A DNA stretch of 8,110 nucleotides from Bacillota bacterium. Its GTDB lineage: Bacteria > Bacillota > Clostridia > Christensenellales > Aristaeellaceae. This document shows, piece after piece, positions 1-6,210 of the stretch. The stretch spans positions 1 through 8,110 of the forward strand of contig WRGP01000163.1 of NCBI GenBank assembly GCA_009787135.1, in the 5' to 3' direction. The first letter of the stretch is position 1; each line of letters opens with the position of its first letter. The translations under genes and the position numbers were made by a program. The notes beneath the pieces were generated by a model that saw only the letters and a list, made by a program, of their open reading frames with translations, made no database searches and was not told the origin of the DNA.

Positions 1-501
1 CGGGGACGCAAGCCGCTTGAGAAACCCGCCGCGCTCTCCCGCGCCGCCATCCCCCGCCACACCCGGTGCGCCAATAAGCCACCACAGAGAGGTGTTCACC
101 AAATAGTACAGCAGCACGCTGCTGACGCCAGCTTCCCCAAAGATGGCGCGGCATACGGGCATACCGATAAACAAGGTGTTCCCAAACGTAAACAGCGCGC
201 GAAAAACACCTCGCCTGGCGCTCGGGATGCGAAGCGCTTTGGCGATCGGCATGGACAGCATATACATCACCGTTAAGACGATTAACGGCGCCAGCAGGCT
301 AACCGCTCCGTCAAGCAGCATATCCCGGCTGTATTCGCTGAGGATATTCGAAAAAATGAGCCCTGGCATGCCGATGCGCAGCGTAACACGCGACAGGATC
401 ACCGGCGCGTTTTCACCCAGCCAGCCTTTGCGCTGAAATAGATAGCCCGCGCCGATCATCAAAAAGATAGCTGTGACAATCCGAACCGCGCTTTCAAGCA
501 T
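1..501 (-). CDS. AEC (auxin efflux carrier) family permease, N-terminal part
   Basis: Reading the minus strand from the ATG at 501 gives 167 codons without a stop up to the window edge, so the C-terminal half is missing. The product is strongly hydrophobic: likely membrane segments lie at residues about 5-22, 39-54, 66-86, 103-122 and 127-145. The stretch FGNTLFIGMPV (106-116), then FGEAG and LLYYLVNTSLWWLIG, matches the conserved core of AEC/auxin-efflux-carrier permeases, with an early Pro-containing helix (RIGMPGLIF). Members of this family are inner-membrane transporters of organic acids, amino acids or related anions; the substrate cannot be read here. A GAAAGG ribosome binding site lies about 7 bases upstream of the ATG. 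The gene begins 54 bases after the aspartokinase stop on the same strand with no obvious terminator between, so co-transcription is likely. Residues about 145-162 are a Gly-rich loop, the usual place of the cytoplasmic loop in the middle of this family. Confidence 0.85.
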   Translation of the reverse strand, partial: MLESAVRIVTAIFLMIGAGYLFQRKGWLGENAPVILSRVTLRIGMPGLIFSNILSEYSRDMLLDGAVSLLAPLIVLTVMYMLSMPIAKALRIPSARRGVFRALFTFGNTLFIGMPVCRAIFGEAGVSSVLLYYLVNTSLWWLIGAPGVAGDGGAGERGGFLKRLASP

Positions 502-555
502 GAGGCACCTTTCTTCCGCCTTGGCAGTCCTTGCGATATTTTTGATTCGTGGGCC

Positions 556-1866
556 CTATTCTACAAACGCCCCATAGATGGCCCGCACCGCTTTTTCAAA
601 ATCGCCGTGATCCACGCCCACGATGATGTTCATCTCGCTGGATCCCTGGTCGATCATGCGCACGTTCACGCCCGCGTCCATCAGCGCGCCAAAGAGCTTG
701 CCGGACGTGCCGCGCTGGCGTACCATGCCGCGCCCCACGGTGGCAATGAGCGCCAGATCGCTTGTAACATCCACGGAATCGGGCTCGGTCAGTTCATAAA
801 TCCGGTTGACCAGCGCGCCCTCTCTGCCCTCCAGCTGCTTTTCATGCACCACCAGGCACAGCGTGTCAATGCCCGAAGGCATATGCTCAAAGGAAATGCC
901 CTGCTCCTCCACTGCCTGCAGCACGCGGCGGCCAAAACCCCTTTCGCCGTTCATCATCGCCTTTTCCACCGTGATGACGCGAAAGCCCTTATGCCCCGCG
1001 ATGCCGGTAATGGTAGAATCCGCACTGTCCGCCCGCGGGACGACGCGCGTGCCGGGGTGCTCCGGATGTACCGTAGAGCGGATGTTCACCGGGATCCCCT
1101 TCTTGCGCACAGGAAAAATGGCGTCCTCATGCAATACGGCGGCGCCCATGTATGACAATTCGCGCAGTTCGCGATATGTCAGGCAGTCGATCAGCTTTGG
1201 GTTGTCAACAATGCGCGGGTCAGCCATCAGGAAGCCCGGCACATCGGTCCAGTTCTCATAGAGGGAAGCCATAACGGCGCTGGCGACGATCGCCCCGGTG
1301 ATATCCGAGCCGCCGCGTGAAAAGGTATGGATGGTCCCGTCCGGCAGGCTCCCATAGAACCCGGGAATCACGGCGTAGGCATGCGCGTCCAGCGCGGCCT
1401 TGCAGGCGGCTTCCGTGCGCTCGGCGTCAAGCCGTCCGTCCCGGTCAAACCAGATCAAATCCTTCGGGTCCACAAAATCCCAGTTCAGGTATTCGGCCAG
1501 CATCATGCCGCATAGATATTCGCCCCGGCTGGCGATATAGTCAGCCGTCTTTTCTTGGGGAAAGCGGCCGCGGATGACGTCCATTTCCGCTTGCCAGCGG
1601 CCTGTCAGCGAAAGCGCCTCGGCAATCTCGCGGTAGCGCGCCTCAATCTTGGCGAAGGTCTTCATGAAATCTTCTCCGGACATCATTTGGCCGTGGCACT
1701 TGTACAAGAGGTCCGTTACTTTCTCATCGTCATCAAAACGTTTGCCGGGCGCGGACGGAACCACATAGCGGCGCGTCGGATCCGCGCCAAGGATGGAAGC
1801 GACGTTTTGAAACCGCGCCGCGTCACATAGAGAGGTCCCGCCAAACTTGGTAACAATGATGGACAA
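556..1866 (-). CDS. lysC: Aspartokinase (aspartate kinase), YclM/ThrD-like with C-terminal ACT domains
   Basis: The enzyme phosphorylates L-aspartate with ATP, the first step towards lysine, threonine, methionine and diaminopimelate. Counting from the TTG at 1866 (436 residues), the kinase domain shows KFGGTS at 7-12, the SAPGKR segment at about 38-43, ASRGE at 112-116 and SRGGSDITG at 183-191. Two C-terminal ACT domains follow, at about 292-362 and 370-432, ending in INQGSS-like IDQGSSEMNIIVGV. The whole layout resembles the Bacillus YclM (ThrD) type of about 450 residues, so allosteric control by lysine and/or threonine is expected from family knowledge. Start choice: an in-frame ATG at 1890 has no ribosome binding site and adds eight residues before the usual family start. 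GGAG lies 7 bases before TTG 1866, and AAAGGA lies before a GTG at 1875, so either of these is more likely. The permease gene follows on the same strand. Confidence 0.93.
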   Translation of the reverse strand: MSIIVTKFGGTSLCDAARFQNVASILGADPTRRYVVPSAPGKRFDDDEKVTDLLYKCHGQMMSGEDFMKTFAKIEARYREIAEALSLTGRWQAEMDVIRGRFPQEKTADYIASRGEYLCGMMLAEYLNWDFVDPKDLIWFDRDGRLDAERTEAACKAALDAHAYAVIPGFYGSLPDGTIHTFSRGGSDITGAIVASAVMASLYENWTDVPGFLMADPRIVDNPKLIDCLTYRELRELSYMGAAVLHEDAIFPVRKKGIPVNIRSTVHPEHPGTRVVPRADSADSTITGIAGHKGFRVITVEKAMMNGERGFGRRVLQAVEEQGISFEHMPSGIDTLCLVVHEKQLEGREGALVNRIYELTEPDSVDVTSDLALIATVGRGMVRQRGTSGKLFGALMDAGVNVRMIDQGSSEMNIIVGVDHGDFEKAVRAIYGAFVE

Positions 1867-1973
1867 AGCGATCACTCCGTTTCCTTTCATCTACAGGAGA
1901 CAATGCCGCTACAGCGTATGATTCGCCTGCGGAGGCGGTGCATGTATGCGCCGTCTTCATAAATGATTGCAAT

Positions 1974-2002
1974 ATCTTACCACAAATACGCGGGTTTGGG
2001 AA
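1974..2002 (-). promoter_or_regulatory. Probable sigma-A extended -10 promoter for aspartokinase
   Basis: On the minus strand TTCCCA (1997-2002) and TAAGAT (1974-1979) are separated by 17 bases. TAAGAT is preceded by TGG, giving the extended -10 pattern TGnTAnnnT. The expected start near 1967 leaves a leader of about 100 bases before the aspartokinase start. The -35 match is poor, so the extended -10 element would have to carry it. Confidence 0.4.
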
Positions 2003-2080
2003 CAGCCGATTTTGCAAGAATTGGCAAAACATCCGTCATATTTTGATTTTTTCGTGAGCGATTGCCGTGTTCGCATCCTT

Positions 2081-2101
2081 CCGCGATTCGGATTTTTAGG
2101 A
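2081..2101 (+). repeat. Left inverted repeat, outer part (arm B)
   Basis: CCGCGATTCGGATTTTTAGG here is the inverse of the segment at 3460-3479 (CCTAAAATCCGAACCGCGG), with one substitution and one extra T. In the right copy this part directly abuts arm A; here it is separated from arm A by about 75 bases. Confidence 0.7.
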
Positions 2102-2176
2102 TATACAAAAAAGAGAAGAAGTGATAAACTCAGCGCATGATGGGCGATAAAAGGCGGGCAAACGAATATTCCTGTC

Positions 2177-2210
2177 GAGAATCCTGGCGTTACGCGTAGC
2201 GGCAAAGATG
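2177..2210 (+). repeat. Left inverted repeat, inner part (arm A)
   Basis: This 34-base segment, starting GAGAATCC and ending GGCAAAGATG, is the inverse of 3428-3461 with 31 of 34 positions identical by eye. It ends 6 bases before the GGAGGG ribosome binding site of the GNAT fusion gene, so the repeat forms part of that gene's immediate upstream region. Confidence 0.8.
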
Positions 2211-2226
2211 AGGATTGGAGGGCACA

Positions 2227-3390
2227 ATGCCAATGACCAACGCTGATATTTTACGCATTGCGATAGAGCAGCACGCCGTTGACGCGAATTGTTCCCCAAA
2301 TGACTTCTTGCGGTCAGAAAACGTGGTTGTGATTTCAAAGCCGAATGAAAACGCCCGGCGTTACTTGACTCTCCCGTTTTTCTGTGATCTGATTTCATAC
2401 GGCTCGAACATCGTCGCCTCTGTGGACGAGCGCGTTTTTGAGTTTGTGAAAAAGTATATTGACACGGAATATCCGCATGGCTGTTTTGAAATGCCGCGGA
2501 TACACCATTTAACAAACGAATTTCGGAAATATGGCTTCTTGCCGTGCTATCAGGCGGAATACTGGCTTCCAGATGTCGAAGTATTAAAGGCGCTCCCTTG
2601 CCGTTATGAAATACGAAGGCTGGAGCGGGATGATTTTGCCGCGTTATATCTGCCCGAATGGCGTAACGCCCTATCCTCCAAGCGACCACAGTTGGATATG
2701 CTTGGGGTTGGCGCGTATGACGGTGGCAAGTTGATCGGGCTTTCCGGATGCTCCGCAGACTGTGATACCATGTGGCAGATAGGGATTGACGTTCTGCCGG
2801 CATATCGGCGGCAAGGTATAGCCGCCTCCCTTACATCCAGATTGGCTATTGAGGTGATGAAAAGGGGGAAAGTTCCATTTTATTGCTGTGCGTGGTCAAA
2901 TCTCAGTTCCGCAAGAAATGCCATCAAAAGCGGATTCCGTCCGGCTTGGGTTGAGCACACGGCGATTGAAAAGGAAAAGGCGTTGGAATGGAACGCACAT
3001 AAGCACTTTCCCAAACAAATCACAAATGAAAATGACCTTTGGTCTGCCCTCGACAAGCTCGTTTCCGATTCAAAAATAATCATTGACCGTTCCAAAGGCA
3101 GCTGCCATCCGAAATATCCGAATTTCGTATACCCTGTCGATTACGGCTATCTTGAAAACACATCCTCAATGGATGGCGGCGGAATTGACATTTGGAAAGG
3201 TACAGACGGTGAAAATATTGATGCCATCATCTGCACGGTGGATTTGATGAAGAAGGATAGCGAAATAAAAATTCTCATTGGATGCAGCGAGGACGAGAAA
3301 CAGCTTGTCTTGGAAACGCACAACAGTGAGTACATGAAAGGCATGTTGATCCGGCGGGATAGCAATCCGCCAATGTTGCCCCATCCATGA
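2227..3390 (+). CDS. GNAT N-acetyltransferase fused to an inorganic-pyrophosphatase-like domain
   Basis: This is a 387-residue cytosolic protein; neither substrate is known. Residues 1-125 are an N-terminal region (start MTNADILRIAIEQ) of the kind found in some clostridial GNAT proteins. Residues about 126-245 are the GNAT fold: GIDVLPAYRRQGIA (186-199) carries the acetyl-CoA-binding R-x-x-G-x-A loop, and AWSNLSSARNAIKSGF (222-237) is the following helix. Residues about 264-377 resemble soluble pyrophosphatases: IIIDRSKG (284-291), YPVDYGYL (302-309), MDGGGIDIW (315-323) and DSEIKILIG (344-352). The family pattern DGDPxD appears here as DGGGID, so one metal-binding Asp is Gly, and activity is doubtful. 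The 10-residue tail after RR (378-387) looks non-conserved. GGAGGG at 2217-2222 serves ATG 2227; ATG 2233 is an equally plausible start. The gene is AT-richer than its neighbours (26 G/C in 3001-3060 against 38 in 5821-5880) and sits between inverted repeats, suggesting transfer. Confidence 0.85.
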   Translation: MPMTNADILRIAIEQHAVDANCSPNDFLRSENVVVISKPNENARRYLTLPFFCDLISYGSNIVASVDERVFEFVKKYIDTEYPHGCFEMPRIHHLTNEFRKYGFLPCYQAEYWLPDVEVLKALPCRYEIRRLERDDFAALYLPEWRNALSSKRPQLDMLGVGAYDGGKLIGLSGCSADCDTMWQIGIDVLPAYRRQGIAASLTSRLAIEVMKRGKVPFYCCAWSNLSSARNAIKSGFRPAWVEHTAIEKEKALEWNAHKHFPKQITNENDLWSALDKLVSDSKIIIDRSKGSCHPKYPNFVYPVDYGYLENTSSMDGGGIDIWKGTDGENIDAIICTVDLMKKDSEIKILIGCSEDEKQLVLETHNSEYMKGMLIRRDSNPPMLPHP

Positions 3391-3427
3391 TGGCACAGGG
3401 TATGCCGCTCAGGCTTGTATGCTGCCG

Positions 3428-3479
3428 CATCTTTGCCGCCACGCTTAACGCCGGGATTCTCCTAAAATCCGAACCGCGG
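3428..3479 (-). repeat. Right inverted repeat (contiguous arms A and B)
   Basis: This 52-base unit begins CATCTTTGCCGCC, passes through GGGATTCTCC and ends CCGAACCGCGG. It is the inverse of the left segments at 2177-2210 (31 of 34 identical) and 2081-2101. It starts 37 bases after the stop of the GNAT fusion gene and ends 16 bases before the -35 box of the tyrosine operon promoter, so the cassette boundary lies very close to that promoter. Confidence 0.78.
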
Positions 3480-3495
3480 GTATCCTTGCCTCGCC

Positions 3496-3524
3496 TTGAC
3501 ATTCCCCCGGCTCCCCGCTATAAT
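3496..3524 (+). promoter_or_regulatory. Consensus sigma-A promoter of the tyrosine T-box operon
   Basis: TTGACA (3496-3501) and TATAAT (3519-3524) are both perfect consensus hexamers with the ideal 17-base spacer. Transcription should start near 3531, just upstream of the T-box leader. A promoter this strong fits control by premature termination rather than by initiation. Confidence 0.93.
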
Positions 3525-3530
3525 ACCCTT

Positions 3531-3774
3531 AACGCAAAGACGGGAGCAAGTACGCTGGCAAACCCCCTCAGAGAGGTTCCGGTTGGTGCGAGGAACCGGC
3601 GGGCCCCAGACGGAATACATCCCCGAGCACGAACGTGAAGCATGGGATCATGTGCGTAGCGAACGCCGGCGCGCCGGATACAGCGCGGCCAGAGAACGGG
3701 CAGCTTGCGAAGCCGCCCGCCAAACGGAAGTGGTACCGCGTTTGACGACGCCTTCTTGAAAAAGGCGTCGTTTT
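3531..3774 (+). ncRNA. Tyrosine-specific T-box riboswitch leader
   Basis: The leader senses uncharged tRNA-Tyr. Stem I features are visible in order: AGTA (3549-3552), the AG-bulge region GAGAG (3571-3575), the distal hairpin GGTTCC/GGAACC (3575-3580 with 3592-3597) closing a GGTTGGTGCGA loop, and the specifier loop GGAATACATCC with specifier codon TAC (3616-3618) for tyrosine. The T-box proper, AAGTGGTACCGCG (3728-3740), has the TGGT bulge that would pair with an A-CCA end, agreeing with the A discriminator of tRNA-Tyr. The antiterminator can form from GAAG (3727-3730) with CTTC (3752-3755) and GCGT (3738-3741) with ACGC (3748-3751). This excludes the terminator at 3745-3774. The downstream tyrS gene independently supports the tyrosine assignment. 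Confidence 0.95.
3745..3774 (+). terminator. T-box intrinsic terminator
   Basis: ACGACGCCTT (3745-3754) pairs perfectly with AAGGCGTCGT (3762-3771) around a 7-base loop, followed by a T run (3771-3774, then GTATTGTTT). Its 5' arm overlaps the 3' side of the antiterminator, so the two structures are mutually exclusive, as in other T-box leaders. Confidence 0.92.
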
Positions 3775-3808
3775 GTATTGTTTCATTGTCAGCAAGGAGG
3801 ATCCCCCC

Positions 3809-4987
3809 ATGAACAACCCCTTTGCCAAACGGTTTGACGGCGTAGCGGGCAGCGCCATCCGGGATATTTTCAAACTCTTAAACGTGCCGGGCATGATCTC
3901 GTTTGCCGGCGGCAACCCGTCGGACGCGGCGCTGGAAAATGAACTGATCGCGGAAATTTCCAGAGACGTGCTGCTAAGGGATGGCAAAAAGCTTCTGCAG
4001 TACGGCGCTACAGAGGGCTGGCCCCCCTACCGCGCGGAGACGGCAAGGTTTTTGCGCGAGGAGATCGGCATCGCGGTGGAGGAAAGCCAGCTCCTGCCCA
4101 CCGCCGGCTCCACGCAGGCCATTGACCTGCTGCTCAAGGCGCTCATCGACGAAGGTGACACCGTGCTGGTGGAAGGCCCGTCTTTCCTGGGCACCCTGCA
4201 GGCCATGAAGCTCTATGGCGCGAACACGGTGTCCGCTCCGATGGATGAAGACGGCCTGGTGCTTGATCGGCTGGAGGACGCCATCCGCCGCCATAAACCC
4301 AAGCTCCTCTATACCGTGCCTAACTTTCAAAACCCCACGGGCGTCACGCTCGCCTCGGACCGCCGCAGGGCAATCGCCGCCATGGCCGAGCAGTATAACT
4401 TCATCGTGGCGGAGGATGACCCCTACCGCGGCCTGCGCTATCACGGCGCGCCGCGGCCGTCCATCTTCTCCTTTGATGAAACTGACCGCGTCGTCTATCT
4501 CACCAGCTTCTCCAAGCTCATCTCGCCCGGCCTGCGCGTCGGCGCGGCGGTCACGCGGGACGCGGACCTCCTGCGCAAGCTCACCGTCGGCAAGCAGAGC
4601 ACCGATGTTCACACGCCGGGCATCACGCAGGCTATCGTCGCGGAATACTTAGGCCGCGGCTTGCTCGCGCCCCACATCGGGCGTATTTGCGACCGATATC
4701 GGGTGCAGCTTTCGCATATGCTAGACGCGCTGGACGCCTTTCCAGAGGGCGTCAGGGCCACACGGCCGGAAGGCGGCTTGTTCGTCTGGGTGGAACTGCC
4801 GGCAGGCTATGACGCCGTAAAGCTCCTGCCAAAGGCCGTGGAAAAGGGCGTGGCCTATGTGCCCGGCACGCACTTCTACGCGGGCGGCGGCCACGAAAAC
4901 ACGCTGCGCCTCAATTTCTCCAACAGCGAGCCGCATGTCATCGACAAGGGCATGGACATCCTCAAAACTGTCGTCAAGGAGGGCTGA
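3809..4987 (+). CDS. PLP-dependent aminotransferase, class I/II (probable aromatic amino acid transaminase)
   Basis: This 392-residue cytosolic enzyme of PLP fold type I moves an amino group between an amino acid and a 2-oxo acid. Visible landmarks are SFAGGNPSD (31-39), the GSTQ phosphate-binding turn (100-103), PNFQNPTG with the PLP-contacting Asn175, AEDDPY with Asp203 and Tyr206, SFSKLISPGLRVG with the Schiff-base lysine K236, and NTLRLNFS with carboxylate-binding Arg367. The sequence belongs to the LysN/aminoadipate/MocR-like subgroup, which often accepts aromatic and branched substrates. It is the first gene after a tyrosine T-box and only 2 bases before tyrS. From this I infer that it makes tyrosine (and perhaps phenylalanine) from the aryl-pyruvate; the sequence alone does not prove the substrate. 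The start is ATG 3809 with AAGGAGG at 3794-3800, 8 bases upstream. An in-frame TTG at 3773 lies in the terminator and is rejected. Confidence 0.92.
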   Translation: MNNPFAKRFDGVAGSAIRDIFKLLNVPGMISFAGGNPSDAALENELIAEISRDVLLRDGKKLLQYGATEGWPPYRAETARFLREEIGIAVEESQLLPTAGSTQAIDLLLKALIDEGDTVLVEGPSFLGTLQAMKLYGANTVSAPMDEDGLVLDRLEDAIRRHKPKLLYTVPNFQNPTGVTLASDRRRAIAAMAEQYNFIVAEDDPYRGLRYHGAPRPSIFSFDETDRVVYLTSFSKLISPGLRVGAAVTRDADLLRKLTVGKQSTDVHTPGITQAIVAEYLGRGLLAPHIGRICDRYRVQLSHMLDALDAFPEGVRATRPEGGLFVWVELPAGYDAVKLLPKAVEKGVAYVPGTHFYAGGGHENTLRLNFSNSEPHVIDKGMDILKTVVKEG

Positions 4988-4989
4988 CA

Positions 4990-6210
4990 ATGCACATTCT
5001 CGACATCTTCAAGGAGCGCGGCTTTTTCGCGCAAGTGACCTTTGAGGAGGAGCTATACAAACAACTGGAGGAGCCGACCACATTCTACGTCGGCTTTGAC
5101 CCCACGGGGGATAGCCTGCATATCGGACACTACATCCCCATCATCGCCATGGCGCATATGCAGCGCGCCGGGCACCGGCCGATCGCGCTTATGGGCGGAG
5201 GCACGGCCATGGTGGGGGATCCGTCCGGCAAGACAGAACTCCGGCAGATGCTCACGCCGGAGACCATCCGGCATAATGTGGCCGGTATCAAGAAGCAGAT
5301 GGAGCGCTTTCTGGACTTTGGCGAGGGGAAGGCTATCATCGTCAACAACGCCGACTGGCTGCTCAAGCTGAATTACGTGGATTTCCTGCGCGAGATCGGC
5401 GTGTACTTCTCCGTCAACCAGATGCTCACGGCGGAGTGCTATAAGCAGCGCCTGGAGAAGGGGCTCACGTTTTTTGAGTTCAACTACATGCTCATGCAGG
5501 GGTATGACTTCCTTGAGCTGTTCCGCCGCTATGGATGCCGCCTGCAGTTGGGCGGGGACGATCAGTGGAGCAACATCCTGGCCGGCGCGGATCTGGTGCG
5601 CCGCAAGGAGCGGGAAAAGGCCTTCGCGCTCACGTGCAAGCTGCTGCTCACCGGCGACGGCATGAAGATGGGCAAGACGGTCAAGGGCGCGCTCTGGCTC
5701 GACCCCGCAAAAACCACACCCTACGAGTTCTATCAATACTTTCGCAATGTAGACGACGCCGATGTGGAAAAGTGCCTCGCGCTGCTGACCTTCCTGCCCA
5801 TGGACGAGGTGCGCCGCCTTGGGAGCCTGAGGGATAGCGGGATCAACGAGGCCAAGCGCGTGCTGGCCTTTGAGGTCACAAAACTCATCCACGGCGAGGA
5901 GGAAGCCGGAAAGGCCCAGCAGGCCGCGGCTTCGCTGTTTGGCGGCGGCAGCCTGGAGGGCTCCGTGCCCACCACCGCGCTTTCGCGGGAGGAACTGCTG
6001 GAGGACAACCGCCTCACCACGCTGCTGGCCCGGTGCGGGCTGGCCAAGTCGCGCGGCGCGGCCCGCAAACTCGTCGAGCAGAACGCCGTCTCCGTGGCGG
6101 ACGTGAAAATAACCGATGTGGAAGCCCGCATTGCGGAAGATCAAATTCCCGCGGACGGCCTGATGCTCAAGGTGGGCAAAAAGACGCATCACCGCCTGAC
6201 GCTGCGGTAA
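4990..6210 (+). CDS. tyrS: Tyrosyl-tRNA synthetase
   Basis: This class I aminoacyl-tRNA synthetase charges tRNA-Tyr with tyrosine using ATP. The 406-residue length is typical. The Rossmann-fold catalytic domain shows YVGFDPTGDSLHIGH with the HIGH motif at 44-47, GYDF (171-174) and QLGGDDQW (186-193) of the tyrosine pocket, and the KMSKS-type loop as KMGKT (226-230), a normal bacterial TyrRS variant. A helical anticodon-binding region follows, and the C-terminal S4-like RNA-binding domain covers about 340-406 (SRGAARKLVEQNAVSV). The ATG lies 2 bases after the aminotransferase stop, with AAGGAGG inside that gene's last codons, so the two are translationally linked. Expression should be raised by uncharged tRNA-Tyr through the upstream T-box leader. 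Confidence 0.97.
   Translation: MHILDIFKERGFFAQVTFEEELYKQLEEPTTFYVGFDPTGDSLHIGHYIPIIAMAHMQRAGHRPIALMGGGTAMVGDPSGKTELRQMLTPETIRHNVAGIKKQMERFLDFGEGKAIIVNNADWLLKLNYVDFLREIGVYFSVNQMLTAECYKQRLEKGLTFFEFNYMLMQGYDFLELFRRYGCRLQLGGDDQWSNILAGADLVRRKEREKAFALTCKLLLTGDGMKMGKTVKGALWLDPAKTTPYEFYQYFRNVDDADVEKCLALLTFLPMDEVRRLGSLRDSGINEAKRVLAFEVTKLIHGEEEAGKAQQAAASLFGGGSLEGSVPTTALSREELLEDNRLTTLLARCGLAKSRGAARKLVEQNAVSVADVKITDVEARIAEDQIPADGLMLKVGKKTHHRLTLR

Larger units (their letters stand above)
1867..2226. other. Divergent intergenic region between aspartokinase and the GNAT fusion gene
   Basis: These 360 bases hold no convincing gene. On the minus strand they contain a likely promoter for the aspartokinase gene (1974-2002) and an approximately 100-base untranslated leader. 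The leader can form a small CGCC/GGCG hairpin at 1924-1937 but has no recognisable lysine-riboswitch core and no terminator. An imperfect palindrome, TTTTGC (2010-2015) and GCAAAA (2024-2029), lies just upstream of that promoter and could be an operator. From 2081 onward come the two parts of the left inverted repeat. I could not pick a convincing plus-strand promoter for the GNAT fusion gene; the best candidate (TTGCAA 2012-2017, 18 bases, TCATAT 2036-2041) is weak. Confidence 0.6.

Noticed and set aside
1867..1973. Lysine riboswitch in the aspartokinase leader
   Set aside because: The leader is only about 100 bases and lacks the conserved five-helix core and any terminator. Only a small CGCC/GGCG hairpin is present.
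2096..2803. Minus-strand open frame of 235 codons across the island
   Set aside because: It overlaps the GNAT domain in antisense, has no ribosome binding site or recognisable domain, and runs through the left repeat arm A.
3353..3371. Terminator for the fusion gene from the GGCGG/CCGCC hairpin in its last codons
   Set aside because: The stem lies inside the coding sequence and is followed by AATGTTGCCCC, with no T run.
3428..3479. Integron attC site at the end of the GNAT cassette
   Set aside because: GCTTAAC fits the RYYYAAC core by itself, but no paired core or L boxes are found in the expected places, and the left copy (GTTACGC) breaks the GTTRRRY rule.
5053..6192. Long minus-strand open frame (379 codons) opposite tyrS
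   Set aside because: It lies antisense to a clear tyrosyl-tRNA synthetase, shows no recognisable motifs and is expected from the GC-rich codon bias of tyrS.
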